DNA of 64,000 nucleotides from positions 4,278,001 through 4,342,000 of the forward strand of contig NZ_CP021108.1 of the NCBI RefSeq assembly GCF_002119685.1, in the 5' to 3' direction. A program made the translations under genes and the position numbers. Source of the DNA: Bordetella genomosp. 8. Its GTDB lineage: Bacteria > Pseudomonadota > Gammaproteobacteria > Burkholderiales > Burkholderiaceae_B. Below are positions 36,870-46,380 of the stretch, piece by piece; the first letter of the stretch is position 1; the number at the start of each line of letters is the position of its first letter. The notes beneath the pieces are model-generated. The model did no database searches and was not told where the DNA came from. It saw nothing but the letters and a program-made list of their open reading frames with translations.

Positions 36870-38012
36870 ATGCCACCCAACGTACACCAGATGGAATACA
36901 AGCGGCGCGAGCTGCAGGCGATGATGGAGGCCCGCAGCCATCTGCCGCCGTCGCCTCGCAAGCAGCACGCGCAACACGAGCACAAGCGGCAGGAAATGTT
37001 CGATACGGTGCTCACGTATATGAACGCCATGCTGGACGGGCTCGACATCCTGGCCGACGGCAGGCCGCTGCCGCAACAGGAAGCGCGCGACTGGATCGAC
37101 ACCCTGATCGAATGGGCGCCCCTGATCGCGCAGGTGCCTTTCGGCAGCGGACCTATCAAGGCCCCGGTGCAAATGGCGGTCAAGGGGTACAACAAGCTTG
37201 CCATCAGGGGCCATACCGCGCCAAGGCTGGAAAAAGCGCTGAACAACGGCGTCGCGCTGTCCGGGCTGGCGCCCGTGGTCTTGACCCCCGAGGGCTGGGC
37301 CGAGAAGATTTCCGCCGCCGCATCCGTGATGGGCTACACGGCGCACGGCACCGCCGTGGCCGGGGCCAAAATCGCGATGCCCCTGGGCGTGAAGACGGCG
37401 CTGGCGCCATCGCTGGGCAATCTGCTGGTGCAGATCTCGCACTGGACATCCAGCACCGCGACGGCATTCGGACATGTGGCCACGAACATCGCCGCCGTCG
37501 GTCCGGCGCTGAGCGCCGGGATGGCGGCCATGAATGTGGCGCTGTCGTACAGCAAGTTCGACGCGGTGCTGGCCATCGCCGAGCACTACGGGCACCACCA
37601 GTGCACCTGCCTGCAACACGTCGAGGCGATCGCGTCCGCGAGCATGGACGCCAACATGGACCGTGCCATGGCGCTGCATCCATTCCTCGCGGTGGGCGTG
37701 GCGGGCAAGGCGCTGGACAGCAAGGCGCACTGGGTGGCCAACAAGTTCCGCGGACCCGAGCGACGGACGCACCGCGGCGGCTACGACATTGCCATCGGCC
37801 TGTGGGAAGGCGCGCAGGCGCCCGCGATGCACCGGGTCTACAAGACCACCCGACCGCTGGTGGCGTCGGAGCGCTGCCCCATCGCGATGCTGGCGATCGC
37901 CACCCTGCTGGGCGCCAATGCCGATCCCTTGAAGGGTTGGCGGGACGCCGTCGCGGCCATCAAGGCCGAGCGTGAAGCGGGGGCGCTGAAGATCAAGGGC
38001 AAGATCGCCTGA
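36870..38012 (+). CDS. uncharacterised protein, 380 residues, hydrophobic centre and Cys/His motif
   Basis: I do not recognise this protein. From ATG 36870 it has a charged N-terminus (YKRRELQAMMEARSHLPP; KQHAQHEHKRQE), then long Ala/Gly-rich hydrophobic stretches between about residues 105 and 235, including IAMPLGVKTALAPSLGNLL and ATNIAAVGPALSAGMAAM. Near residue 245 is HYGHHQCTCLQHVEAI, and near 345 RCPIAMLAIATLLGA. There is no signal peptide. AGGAG lies six bases before the chosen ATG; an ATG at 36864 abuts it. It is monocistronic, between serB and a TonB receptor facing it. Codon use is like its neighbours. Membrane-active secreted effector is a possibility, not a claim. Confidence 0.75.
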   Translation: MPPNVHQMEYKRRELQAMMEARSHLPPSPRKQHAQHEHKRQEMFDTVLTYMNAMLDGLDILADGRPLPQQEARDWIDTLIEWAPLIAQVPFGSGPIKAPVQMAVKGYNKLAIRGHTAPRLEKALNNGVALSGLAPVVLTPEGWAEKISAAASVMGYTAHGTAVAGAKIAMPLGVKTALAPSLGNLLVQISHWTSSTATAFGHVATNIAAVGPALSAGMAAMNVALSYSKFDAVLAIAEHYGHHQCTCLQHVEAIASASMDANMDRAMALHPFLAVGVAGKALDSKAHWVANKFRGPERRTHRGGYDIAIGLWEGAQAPAMHRVYKTTRPLVASERCPIAMLAIATLLGANADPLKGWRDAVAAIKAEREAGALKIKGKIA

Positions 38013-38086
38013 TCCGCGCGGCCCGGTGCGCGGCCATGGATAGGCGGCCCCGGGACGACTGCCGCGGCAGCCGTCCCCGCCCCCTA

Positions 38087-40321
38087 TCAATAGCGCAGCG
38101 ACGTGGTCAGGATGACCTGACGGCCGGGACCGTAATCGGCGTGATGCACGCCATTGGTCCGGGCGAAATATTCCTTGTCCGTCAGGTTCAGCACGTTCAG
38201 CTGGAAGGTCAGGTTGGGCGATGCCTGATAGGCCGCCATTGCGTCGAAGCGCCAGTATGCCGGCATGTAGACGCTATTGGCGCCGCCGCCCCCGCCGCCC
38301 TGGTTGCCGCCGTAGGTCTTGCCCACGTAATAGATGCCGCCGCCCACGGTGAACTTCGGCAGCAGCTTGTAGGTATTCCACAGGCTGAAGCTGTTGCGCG
38401 GGGTATTGGCCAGCGGATCGCCTTCGTTCACGCCGTTGTAGGCCCCCTTGACCAGTTCGCTGTCCATGTAGCTGTAGCCGCCGAACACATTCCACTTGGG
38501 CGTCACCGCACCGGCAAAGCCGAGTTCGAGCCCGCGCACGCGGGTCTTGCCCGCCTGTTCGAAGACGCCTGGGTCCACCTGGATCTGCGCATCCTTGCGG
38601 TCGGTCTGGTAGATGGCCGCGGTCAGGGTCAGCTTTTCGTTCAGCACGTCCCACTTGGTGCCCAGCTCGATGGTACGGCTCTTCTCCGGATCCAGGCTGT
38701 CGGTATCGGCAGTCAGGGTTTCCTGGTCACCGCCGCTGACCGTGGGCGGCGTGGACGCCGTCGCATACGACAGATAGATGCTGCCGTTGGGCGCGGGCTT
38801 GTAGACGATACCGGTCTGGTAGCTGAAGATATTCCAGCTGCCGCTGGTGCTCTGCGAGCTGGTCGCGCCACGCGGCAGGAAATTGCCGTCGATGCGATAG
38901 TTGTCGAAGCGGCCACCCAGGTTCAGCGACCAGCGGTCGTTGAACTCGATGGTGTCGAAAGCATAGATGGCGCGTGTGTTCGACGTGGTGTCGCTGTTCA
39001 AGGGCCCGCGCGAAATATCGCCGGACCAGTTGTCGTGCGGATCCGGATGGTAGACGGGCGTGCAGTCCATGGATCCGGCGGGGAATACCGTCGGGCAGAA
39101 ACTGCCGGACGTCGTCGTCACGTTGTAGCTGGCGTTCTTGTTCTTTTCGTTGGTGAACTCGACGCCGACGTCGTAGCTGTGCTTGAGCGAGCCGGTGTCG
39201 AATTTGCCGTACAGCTCCGTGACGTTCGACAGCATGGTGGTCTGGTTCCAGCGCGATTTCAGCCCGCGCTGCATCCACCACTCGCCGCTGGCCGGGTCGA
39301 AGCGCGCCGCGCCACCGTCGCCGGGGTTGGTCAGCACGTAGTCGTTCAGCGTCTGGCCATAACGCGTGGCATTGCGCAGGGTGACGTGCTGGTTGAAGTC
39401 ATGTTCCAGCTCGATCGTGCCGATGTCGGCCTTGTTCTTCACGTAGTCGCGGTCATACACGCCGTAGAACTTGCTGCGGCCCACGTTCAGGATGCCGTCG
39501 CTGGTGTGCTTGCCGGGGATCTTCGTAGCCAGCGGCACGCCATAGTCCGGCATGCCGTCGGACTGGAAGTGGTAATAGCTGAAGGTGGCGCGGGTCGGCG
39601 TTCCCAGGCCGAAGGACAGCGATGGCGCCACGCCCCATTTGTCGTAATCGACGGCATTGCGGCCCGGGACATTGCCCTTGCCGTCCAGCAGGTTCAGGCG
39701 GAATGCCGAGTTGTCGTTGAACTGCCAGTTGGCGTCCACGGTGCCGCGCCAATAGGCGTCGGTGCCCAGGCCGGCGTCCGCCTGTACGAAGGAGCCCAGC
39801 TTGGGTTTCTTGCTGACCAGGTTGATGCTGCCGCCGCCCGAGCCACGGCCACCGTAGGCCGAGTCCGCGCCGCGGATGACCTCCACGCTTTCGACGTTGA
39901 AGATTTCGCGGGTCTGGCCGCCGGGGTCACGGATGCCGTCGACGTAGATATTGTTGCCCGAGGAGCTGCCGCGGATGAATGGCCGGTCGGCGAGCGGCTG
40001 GCCGCCTTCCCCCGCGCCGAAGGTGATGCCGGGAGAATTGCGCAATACGTCCTGAAGCGAAGTGGCCGCGCTGTCCTGGATCACCGTCTGCGGAATGATC
40101 TGCACCGACTTCGGCGTATCCAGCAGGGGCGCCGTGAACTTCGGCGAAGACGATACCGGTACGTCGTACAGGGAATCGCCTTCGACCTGGACGGGCGCCA
40201 TTTCCGTGACGGGAGCGTTCTGCGCGACGGCCTGCTGCCCCAGGAACAGCGCGGGGCTCGCCAGCGCAACGGCCAGGGACTGGGTTAACGTATTCAAGGA
40301 ATACGAGTCTTGCTGCTTCAA
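38087..40321 (-). CDS. TonB-dependent siderophore receptor
   Basis: A 744-residue outer-membrane receptor. A signal region ends near GQQAVAQN, then comes the TonB box area (VTEMAPVQVEGD), a plug domain (TPKSVQIIPQTVIQD; IRGSSSGNNIYVDGIRD; VEVIRGADSAYGGRGSGGGSINLV) and a 22-strand barrel ending in VILTTSLRY with terminal aromatic residue. These match the ferric siderophore branch (FhuA/FepA-like TonB-siderophor family). TTG at 40321 is preceded by GGAGAAG and is preferred; a TTG at 40354 would lie in the Fur box. A Gly-rich segment of six residues occurs in a late loop. It imports an iron chelate, which is unknown. Confidence 0.93.
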   Translation of the reverse strand: MKQQDSYSLNTLTQSLAVALASPALFLGQQAVAQNAPVTEMAPVQVEGDSLYDVPVSSSPKFTAPLLDTPKSVQIIPQTVIQDSAATSLQDVLRNSPGITFGAGEGGQPLADRPFIRGSSSGNNIYVDGIRDPGGQTREIFNVESVEVIRGADSAYGGRGSGGGSINLVSKKPKLGSFVQADAGLGTDAYWRGTVDANWQFNDNSAFRLNLLDGKGNVPGRNAVDYDKWGVAPSLSFGLGTPTRATFSYYHFQSDGMPDYGVPLATKIPGKHTSDGILNVGRSKFYGVYDRDYVKNKADIGTIELEHDFNQHVTLRNATRYGQTLNDYVLTNPGDGGAARFDPASGEWWMQRGLKSRWNQTTMLSNVTELYGKFDTGSLKHSYDVGVEFTNEKNKNASYNVTTTSGSFCPTVFPAGSMDCTPVYHPDPHDNWSGDISRGPLNSDTTSNTRAIYAFDTIEFNDRWSLNLGGRFDNYRIDGNFLPRGATSSQSTSGSWNIFSYQTGIVYKPAPNGSIYLSYATASTPPTVSGGDQETLTADTDSLDPEKSRTIELGTKWDVLNEKLTLTAAIYQTDRKDAQIQVDPGVFEQAGKTRVRGLELGFAGAVTPKWNVFGGYSYMDSELVKGAYNGVNEGDPLANTPRNSFSLWNTYKLLPKFTVGGGIYYVGKTYGGNQGGGGGGANSVYMPAYWRFDAMAAYQASPNLTFQLNVLNLTDKEYFARTNGVHHADYGPGRQVILTTSLRY

Positions 40322-40343
40322 GGGGCTTCTCCGAGTTGCTAAC

Positions 40344-40362
40344 GATAATGACAACGATTCTT
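40344..40362. promoter_or_regulatory. Fur box upstream of the TonB-dependent receptor
   Basis: GATAATGACAACGATTCTT matches 14 of 19 positions of the classic Fur box. On the minus strand it overlaps a possible promoter (TTTCAA, 17-bp spacer, TTATCG). It lies 22 bp upstream of the receptor start and about 150 bp upstream of the divergent DUF1232 gene, so iron repression of the receptor is expected. Confidence 0.8.
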
Positions 40363-40511
40363 ATTTTGAAACTTTGTGCCGAATGATAGACAAACTCGGT
40401 GAGACGGACAATATTTATTAATATGGAGCACACAATGTGGCGCTTCAGCGACATGTCAGCGGCGAATCGCACGCATCCGACATTCAGAAATTCGTCAGAA
40501 TGGAGGCGGAA

Positions 40512-40934
40512 ATGCGTTGGCTGAAGATCACGCGCCTGTGGGCGCTACGAACGCGGCAGGACGCGATGACGGTCTGGTTCGCGTTGCGACATCCCGCCAC
40601 CCCCTGGTACGCCAAGGCGTTGGCGATCCTGACGGCCGCCTATATCCTGAGCCCCATCGACCTGATACCGGACTTCATACCGGTGCTTGGCCTGCTGGAT
40701 GACCTGATACTGGTGCCGATCCTGATCTGGGCAACCCTGCGTGCCCTGCCCGCGCCGGTGCGCGCGGACAGCCGCGAACGCGCGCAGGCCTGGGCCGCGC
40801 GCAGGCTGGCGCGCCCCGGCAGCAAGGCCGGCGCGGTATTTGTGGTGATCGTGTGGATCGCGATCGCCGCCGTGATCGCGTGGTGGGTCTACGTGACCTG
40901 GTTCAGCCCTGTCGCGGCGAGCGCCGCCGTTTGA
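40512..40934 (+). CDS. YkvA/DUF1232 family small membrane protein
   Basis: A 140-residue protein. The core DUF1232 block is PWYAKALAILTAAYILSPID followed by LIPDFIPVLGLLDDLILVPI, with the conserved SPIDLIPD turn. A second hydrophobic segment near the C-terminus (AVFVVIVWIAIAAVIAWWVYV) is a likely membrane helix. Function of the family is unknown. The ATG at 40512 has GGAGG five bases upstream, better than the ATG at 40500. It is divergent from the TonB receptor and shares the Fur-box intergenic region. Its last 32 nt overlap the end of the convergent DUF2818 gene. Confidence 0.88.
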   Translation: MRWLKITRLWALRTRQDAMTVWFALRHPATPWYAKALAILTAAYILSPIDLIPDFIPVLGLLDDLILVPILIWATLRALPAPVRADSRERAQAWAARRLARPGSKAGAVFVVIVWIAIAAVIAWWVYVTWFSPVAASAAV

Positions 40935-41235
40935 GCAGGTAGCGGATGACGAAGCCGGGATACGCCAGCACCAGGAACAGGCACAGGCCGATGGCGTAGA
41001 ACTCCCAGCCTTGGGAGAAGCGATTGCCCAGCGCGGACTCGAAAGCGAACCCCAGGGCGCCGACGACCAGGTAGAACACCAGGAGCTCGAACAGGCGCAG
41101 CCAGAATGGCTTGGGCAGGGGCGCACCGTTCCGGCGCCATACGAAGAGCGCGAACACCCGCTCGTTCAGGAACGGCAGGTTGGCGCAGACCAGCGCCAGC
41201 GCGATCAACAGCCAGACGGCAAGGGTTTGATTCAT
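40903..41235 (-). CDS. DUF2818 family membrane protein (nuo operon 3' end)
   Basis: A 110-residue protein with three hydrophobic segments: QTLAVWLLIALALVCANLPF at the N-terminus, FELLVFYLVVGALGFAFES, and EFYAIGLCLFLVLAYPGFVI. This matches DUF2818, a family usually found right after nuoN in beta-proteobacteria. The ATG at 41235 gives MNQTLAVWLL. It is 93 bp after the nuoN stop, probably in the same transcript, which hints at a role in complex I assembly or stability. Its 3' end overlaps the convergent DUF1232 gene by 32 nt. Confidence 0.88.
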   Translation of the reverse strand: MNQTLAVWLLIALALVCANLPFLNERVFALFVWRRNGAPLPKPFWLRLFELLVFYLVVGALGFAFESALGNRFSQGWEFYAIGLCLFLVLAYPGFVIRYLLKRRRSPRQG

Positions 41236-41328
41236 CGGCCCGGTTGAAGCGAACGGCGGCGCATTGCGCGCCGCCGTACTGGTTTTTGACAAGTCTGCCG
41301 GCCGGCACGAGGCCGGCCGCGAGCTGGC

Positions 41329-42798
41329 TTACAGGCCCAGGGACGTCTGCACCGCGCGCACGCAGGCCGCCATCAGGCCGCCGGGTACGATACCCAGCAG
41401 CAGCACCAGCACGCCGTTCAGCGACATCAGCCCGCGCTGCACGCAGGAAGCCGATACCGGGTGGACGTCGCCCACGGGATCGTCGAAATACACGACCTTG
41501 ACGACGCGCAGGTAGTAGAAAGCCCCGATCAGCGAGAACATCACCGCGATCACGGCGATACTGACATGGCCCATCTGGATCAGCGGCTGCAGCACGGCCA
41601 GCTTGGCGTAGAAACCCACCGTGGGCGGCAGGCCCGTCAGCGACACCATCAGGACCAGCACGATGAAGGCATGCCAGGGGCTGCGGCGGTTCAGGCCTTT
41701 CAGGTCGTCGATGTTGTCGCACTCGAAACCATCGCGCGACAGCAGCAGCACCATGCCGAAGCTGCCCAGGGTCGTCAGTACATAGGTGACGATGTAGAAC
41801 AGCGCCGCGCCGTAGCCCACCGCCGGGGACTGGCCGCCGGCCGCCAGGCCCAGCAACACGAAGCCCATGTGCGAAATGGTCGAATAGGCCAGCATCCGCT
41901 TGAAGTTGGTTTGCGCGATGGCGGTCAGGTTGCCGACCGCCAGCGACAACACCGCCAGGATCAGCAGCATGGGTTGCCAATCCGCGGCCAGCGAGTGCAT
42001 GGCTTCGATCAGCACGCGCAGCGTGATCGCGAAGGCCGCCAGCTTGGGCGCGGCGCCCAGCAGCAGCGTGACGGCCGTCGGGGCGCCGTGGTAGACGTCG
42101 GGCACCCACATATGGAACGGCGCCGCGCCCAGCTTGAACGCCAGACCAGCCACGATGAAGACCACGCCCAGCACCAGCGGCAGATACTGCGCCTTGCCGG
42201 CGCCGATGACCGCGGCGATCTGCGCCAGGTCCAGCTGGCCCGTGGCGCCGTAGATCATGGACATGCCGTACAGCAGGAAACCGGAGGCCAGCGCGCCCAG
42301 CACGAAGTACTTCATGGCGGCTTCGGTGGCCGTGGCGTCGTCGCGGCGCAGCGCGATCAGCGCGTACAGCGAGAGCGACATCAGCTCCAGGCCCAGGTAG
42401 ACCGTGATCAGGTTGCCCGCGGAGATCATCACCATCTGGCCCAACAGGCCGAACAGCGACAACACGTACATTTCGCCGCCACGCAGCATGTCGCGCGACT
42501 GCGAATAGACGCGGCCGTAGACCAGCGTGACGAACACCGCCACATAGGACGTGACCTTCAGCAGGTGCGCCAGGTCGTCGGTGACGAACAGGCCGCCGAA
42601 CGCCCTGCCCTTCACGCCATCGTGCCACTGCATCAGGGAAATGATCGTCAGCACCACCAGCGTGCCCAAGGTCAGCACGTAGCTGATCTTGCGCGTGGGG
42701 TGATTGCTGACCGCATCGACCAGCAGGATCACCGAGCCCAGAACGAGCAGCAGGATCTCCGGCGTCGCCAGCGCGAAATCGAGTGAGGAGTGCATCAT
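41329..42798 (-). CDS. nuoN: NADH-quinone oxidoreductase subunit N
   Basis: A 489-residue, antiporter-like complex I subunit with about 14 helices. The key Glu lies in [17 protein letters not shown], and broken-helix and lysine regions are seen in [17 protein letters not shown] and [20 protein letters not shown]. It pumps protons in the membrane arm. Adjacent Met codons at 42798 and 42795 open the frame. It lies 9 bp after nuoM and is the last of the fourteen nuo genes; the DUF2818 gene follows. Confidence 0.96.
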   Translation of the reverse strand: MMHSSLDFALATPEILLLVLGSVILLVDAVSNHPTRKISYVLTLGTLVVLTIISLMQWHDGVKGRAFGGLFVTDDLAHLLKVTSYVAVFVTLVYGRVYSQSRDMLRGGEMYVLSLFGLLGQMVMISAGNLITVYLGLELMSLSLYALIALRRDDATATEAAMKYFVLGALASGFLLYGMSMIYGATGQLDLAQIAAVIGAGKAQYLPLVLGVVFIVAGLAFKLGAAPFHMWVPDVYHGAPTAVTLLLGAAPKLAAFAITLRVLIEAMHSLAADWQPMLLILAVLSLAVGNLTAIAQTNFKRMLAYSTISHMGFVLLGLAAGGQSPAVGYGAALFYIVTYVLTTLGSFGMVLLLSRDGFECDNIDDLKGLNRRSPWHAFIVLVLMVSLTGLPPTVGFYAKLAVLQPLIQMGHVSIAVIAVMFSLIGAFYYLRVVKVVYFDDPVGDVHPVSASCVQRGLMSLNGVLVLLLGIVPGGLMAACVRAVQTSLGL

Positions 42799-42807
42799 TG
42801 TCTTGGC

Positions 42808-44307
42808 TTACAGTTTCGAGATGGCAACGTGTTGCATCAGGGCCTGCACCGACGCATGCATCACGTCGGTAAAGGGCTTGGGATAGATCCCCATGTACAG
42901 CACGGTAATCGCCATCAGGCCCAGGATCAGGAATTCGCGGCGATTGATGTCGGTCAGCGCGCGCACGTGATCGTTGGCGATTTCGCCGAAGGCCACGCGC
43001 TTGACCATCCAGAGCGAGTAGGACGCGCCAAGGATCAGCGCCGTGGCCGCGAGCAGGCCGATCCAGAAGTTGTGCTGCACGGCGCCCATGATCACCATGA
43101 ATTCGCCCACGAAACCGCTGGTGGCCGGCAAGCCGCTGTTGGCCATGGAGAACAGCACGAAGAACGTCACGAAGCGCGGCATCGTGTTCACCACGCCGCC
43201 GTAATCGGCGATGCGGCGGCTGTGCACACGGTCATACAGCACGCCGATGCACATGAACATGGCGCCCGACACGAAGCCGTGCGAGATCATCTGCACGATG
43301 GCGCCTTCGACGCCGGCCGTGTTGAAGATGAAGAAACCCAGCGTGACGAAGCCCATGTGGGCCACCGACGAGTACGCCACCAGCTTCTTCATGTCCTCTT
43401 GCACGATGGCGACCAGGCCGATGTAGATCACCGCGATCAGCGACAGGGCGATCATCAGGCCGGCCAGGCTGTGCGAGGCGTCCGGCGCGATGGGCAGCGA
43501 AAAGCGCAGGAAGCCGTAGGCGCCCAGCTTCAGCATGATGGCGGCCAGCACGATGGAGCCGCCCGTGGGCGCTTCCACGTGGGCATCCGGCAGCCAGGTG
43601 TGCACCGGCCACATCGGCACCTTCACCGCGAAGGCCGCCAGCAAGGCGACGAACACCAGTATCTGCGGGGTCATGCCCAGCTTCAGCTGGTGCCACTGCA
43701 TGATGTCGAACGAGCCGCCCGACGCGTTCCACAGGTAGATGAAGGCCACCAGCGTGAGCAGCGATCCCAGCAGCGTGTACAGGAAGAACTTGAACGCGGC
43801 GTAGACGCGGTTCGGCCCGCCCCACACGCCCACGATGATGTACATCGGGATCAGGGTGGCTTCGAAGAAGACGTAGAACAGCAGGCCGTCCAGCGCGACG
43901 AACACGCCTATCATCAGGCCCGACAGGATCAGGAAGGCCGCCATGTACTGCGCGACGCGGCTGGTGATCACTTCCCAGCCCGCCAGCACCACGATGACCG
44001 TGATGAAGGCGGTCAGCAGCACGAACCACAGCGATATGCCGTCCACGCCCAGGTGGTAGTTGACGTTGAAGGTGCTGATCCACGGCACGTTTTCGACGAA
44101 CTGCATGTTCGCCGTCGACGCGTCGAAGCCGGTGTACAGGGGAATCGTCACCAGCAGCCCCGCCACGGCGCCGATCAGGGACAGCCACAGCGTGAGTCCG
44201 CGCTTGTTGTCCCCGCCCAGGGCCAGCACCAGCAGGCCGAAGACGATGGGGACGAAGACCGCGAGGGTAAGCCAGGGAAAAGTATGGGATGCCATCTCGC
44301 TAGCCAT
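42808..44307 (-). CDS. nuoM: NADH-quinone oxidoreductase subunit M
   Basis: A 499-residue, antiporter-like subunit of complex I. The essential Glu is in YVFFEATLIPMYIIVGVWG; the loop GPNRVYAAFKFFLYTLLGS and HTWLPDAHVEAPTGGS are diagnostic. It forms the middle proton channel of the membrane arm. The ATG at 44307 starts immediately after the nuoL stop with no spacer and no Shine-Dalgarno; an ATG at 44295 is a possible alternative. Coupled translation with nuoL is likely. Confidence 0.96.
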   Translation of the reverse strand: MASEMASHTFPWLTLAVFVPIVFGLLVLALGGDNKRGLTLWLSLIGAVAGLLVTIPLYTGFDASTANMQFVENVPWISTFNVNYHLGVDGISLWFVLLTAFITVIVVLAGWEVITSRVAQYMAAFLILSGLMIGVFVALDGLLFYVFFEATLIPMYIIVGVWGGPNRVYAAFKFFLYTLLGSLLTLVAFIYLWNASGGSFDIMQWHQLKLGMTPQILVFVALLAAFAVKVPMWPVHTWLPDAHVEAPTGGSIVLAAIMLKLGAYGFLRFSLPIAPDASHSLAGLMIALSLIAVIYIGLVAIVQEDMKKLVAYSSVAHMGFVTLGFFIFNTAGVEGAIVQMISHGFVSGAMFMCIGVLYDRVHSRRIADYGGVVNTMPRFVTFFVLFSMANSGLPATSGFVGEFMVIMGAVQHNFWIGLLAATALILGASYSLWMVKRVAFGEIANDHVRALTDINRREFLILGLMAITVLYMGIYPKPFTDVMHASVQALMQHVAISKL

Positions 44308-46362
44308 TTATTGGGGAATCAGCACGAAGAAAGTCACCAGGGCCAGGATCCCGATGATCATGGCAAAGGCATAGTGATAGATGAAGCCGGACTGCAGGTA
44401 GCGGCTGACGCCCGCCACCCAGCCGACCAGCCGGGCGCTGCCGTTGATCAGGCCATCGATCAGGCCGCGATCTCCGGCCTGCCACAGGCCGCGGCCCAGG
44501 CCGCGGGCGGCGCGGGCGATCACCTGCTCGTTGAACCAGTCCACGTAGTACTTGTTCTCGAGGACGACGTTGACGCCCGACAGGCTGCGCTTGATCGCCG
44601 CCGGCACCTTGGGATTGACCAGGTAGCAGTACCAGGCCACCACCGCGCCCGCGACCACCAGCCAGAAGGCCGTGGTGGTGAAGGCGTGCAGGCCGAAGGC
44701 GACCCAGCCGTGCCATTCCTCGGCCAGTTCATGCATGGCCGGATGGTCGGGCAGCACGGTGATGGCGCCCTGGAAGTACTTGCCGAACAGCATGGGATCG
44801 ATGACCAGCGCGCCGATGATCACCGACGGGATCGCCAGCACGATCAGGGGCAGCGTGACGACCCAGGGCGATTCGTGCGGCGGGCCGCTGTGGCCGTGGT
44901 CGTCATGGCCGTGGCTGTCGGCCGTGCCATGCACCTGCGCTTCCGCGCCATGGTTGTCGTCGTGGTGCGCATGGCCATGGCCGTGCGTATCGAAGCGTTC
45001 CTTGCCGTGGAAAACCAGGAAGTACACGCGGAACGAATACAGCGACGTCACGAAGACGCCGACCAGCGTGGCGAAGTGCGCGAATCCGGCGCCCCAGATC
45101 TCGGACGCGGCCGCGGCTTCGATGATGTGTTCCTTCGAGTAGAAGCCCGAGAAGAACGGCGTGCCCACCAGGGCCAGCGTGCCGATCAGGAAGGTGATCC
45201 AGGTAATGGGCATGTACTTGCGCAGGCCGCCCATGTTGCGGATGTCCTGGTCATGGTGCATGCCCATGATCACCGAACCCGCGCCCAGGAACAGCAGCGC
45301 CTTGAAGAAGGCGTGCGTCATCAGGTGGAAAATCGCCACCTGGTAGGCCGATGCGCCCAGCGCCACGGTCATGTAGCCCAGCTGCGACAGGGTCGAATAC
45401 GCGACGACACGCTTGATGTCGTTCTGGATGATGCCCAGGATACCGAGGAACAGCGCGCCGATCGCGCCGATCACGATGACGAAGGACAGCGCCGTATCCG
45501 AATGCTCGAACAACGGCGAAAAGCGCGCCACCATGAAGATACCCGCCGTCACCATCGTGGCGGCGTGGATCAGCGCGGAAATCGGCGTCGGGCCTTCCAT
45601 CGAATCGGGCAGCCAGGCATGCAACGGCACTTGCGCCGATTTACCCATGGCGCCGATGAACAGGCAGATGCAGGCCACCGTGAGCAGCTTCCAGTCGCCG
45701 CCCGGAAAGGTCATGCCGGCCAGCTTGTCGGCCTGGCTGAACACGTCCGCGTACTGCATCGAGCCGACGTAGGCGAACAGCAGGCCGATGCCCAGCACGA
45801 AGCCGAAGTCGCCGACGCGGTTGATCAGGAAGGCCTTCATGTTGGCGAAGATCGCCGTCGGCCGCGTGTACCAGAAGCCGATCAGCAGGTACGACACCAG
45901 GCCCACCGCTTCCCAGCCGAAGAACAGCTGCACCATGTTGTTGGACATGACCAGCATCAACATGGAGAAGGTGAACAGCGAGATATAGGCGAAGAAGCGC
46001 TGGTAGCCGGGATCGTCCGCCATGTAGCCGATGGTGTAGATGTGCACCATCAGCGACACGCTGGTGACCACGACCATCATCATGGCCGACAGCGGGTCGA
46101 TCAGGAAACCGATGTTCAGCTGGGTGCTGCCGATCAGGCTCCAGGTGTAGACGTTCCCGTCGAAGGTGTGGCCGTTCAGCACGTCGCCCAGCACCACGAA
46201 GGCACCGATCGTCGAGATCAGCACGCCCAGGATGGTGATGACGTGCGCCCCGCGCCGCCCGATGGGCTTGCCGAGGAACCCGGTGCCGAACAGGCCGGCG
46301 AGGATGGCGCCGGCCAGGGGCGCCAGCGCGATGAGCAGATAGAGATTGGGAGAGCTAGACAT
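44308..46362 (-). CDS. nuoL: NADH-quinone oxidoreductase subunit L
   Basis: A 684-residue subunit, the distal proton pump of complex I, with the lateral helix at its C-terminus. The Glu of FFGWEAVGLVSYLLIGFW and the segments KSAQVPLHAWLPDSMEGPTP and ALIHAATMVTAGIFMVAR are conserved. An unusual His-rich loop lies between about residues 457 and 495 (DTHGHGHAHHDDNHG and SHGHDDHGHSG), in the loop before the late helices. It is longer than some relatives because of this insert. The ATG at 46362 is 18 bp after the nuoK stop. Confidence 0.96.
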   Translation of the reverse strand: MSSSPNLYLLIALAPLAGAILAGLFGTGFLGKPIGRRGAHVITILGVLISTIGAFVVLGDVLNGHTFDGNVYTWSLIGSTQLNIGFLIDPLSAMMMVVVTSVSLMVHIYTIGYMADDPGYQRFFAYISLFTFSMLMLVMSNNMVQLFFGWEAVGLVSYLLIGFWYTRPTAIFANMKAFLINRVGDFGFVLGIGLLFAYVGSMQYADVFSQADKLAGMTFPGGDWKLLTVACICLFIGAMGKSAQVPLHAWLPDSMEGPTPISALIHAATMVTAGIFMVARFSPLFEHSDTALSFVIVIGAIGALFLGILGIIQNDIKRVVAYSTLSQLGYMTVALGASAYQVAIFHLMTHAFFKALLFLGAGSVIMGMHHDQDIRNMGGLRKYMPITWITFLIGTLALVGTPFFSGFYSKEHIIEAAAASEIWGAGFAHFATLVGVFVTSLYSFRVYFLVFHGKERFDTHGHGHAHHDDNHGAEAQVHGTADSHGHDDHGHSGPPHESPWVVTLPLIVLAIPSVIIGALVIDPMLFGKYFQGAITVLPDHPAMHELAEEWHGWVAFGLHAFTTTAFWLVVAGAVVAWYCYLVNPKVPAAIKRSLSGVNVVLENKYYVDWFNEQVIARAARGLGRGLWQAGDRGLIDGLINGSARLVGWVAGVSRYLQSGFIYHYAFAMIIGILALVTFFVLIPQ

Positions 46363-46380
46363 TGTTATTCCTGGACTCCG

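Noticed and set aside
38013..38086. Dyad CTGCCGCGGCAG between the orphan gene and the TonB receptor as a terminator
   Set aside because: It is palindromic without a loop and lacks a T-tract on either strand, so termination could not be supported.
40322..40354. TTG at 40354 as receptor start
   Set aside because: It lies inside the Fur box and has no ribosome site, whereas the TTG at 40321 follows GGAGAAG.
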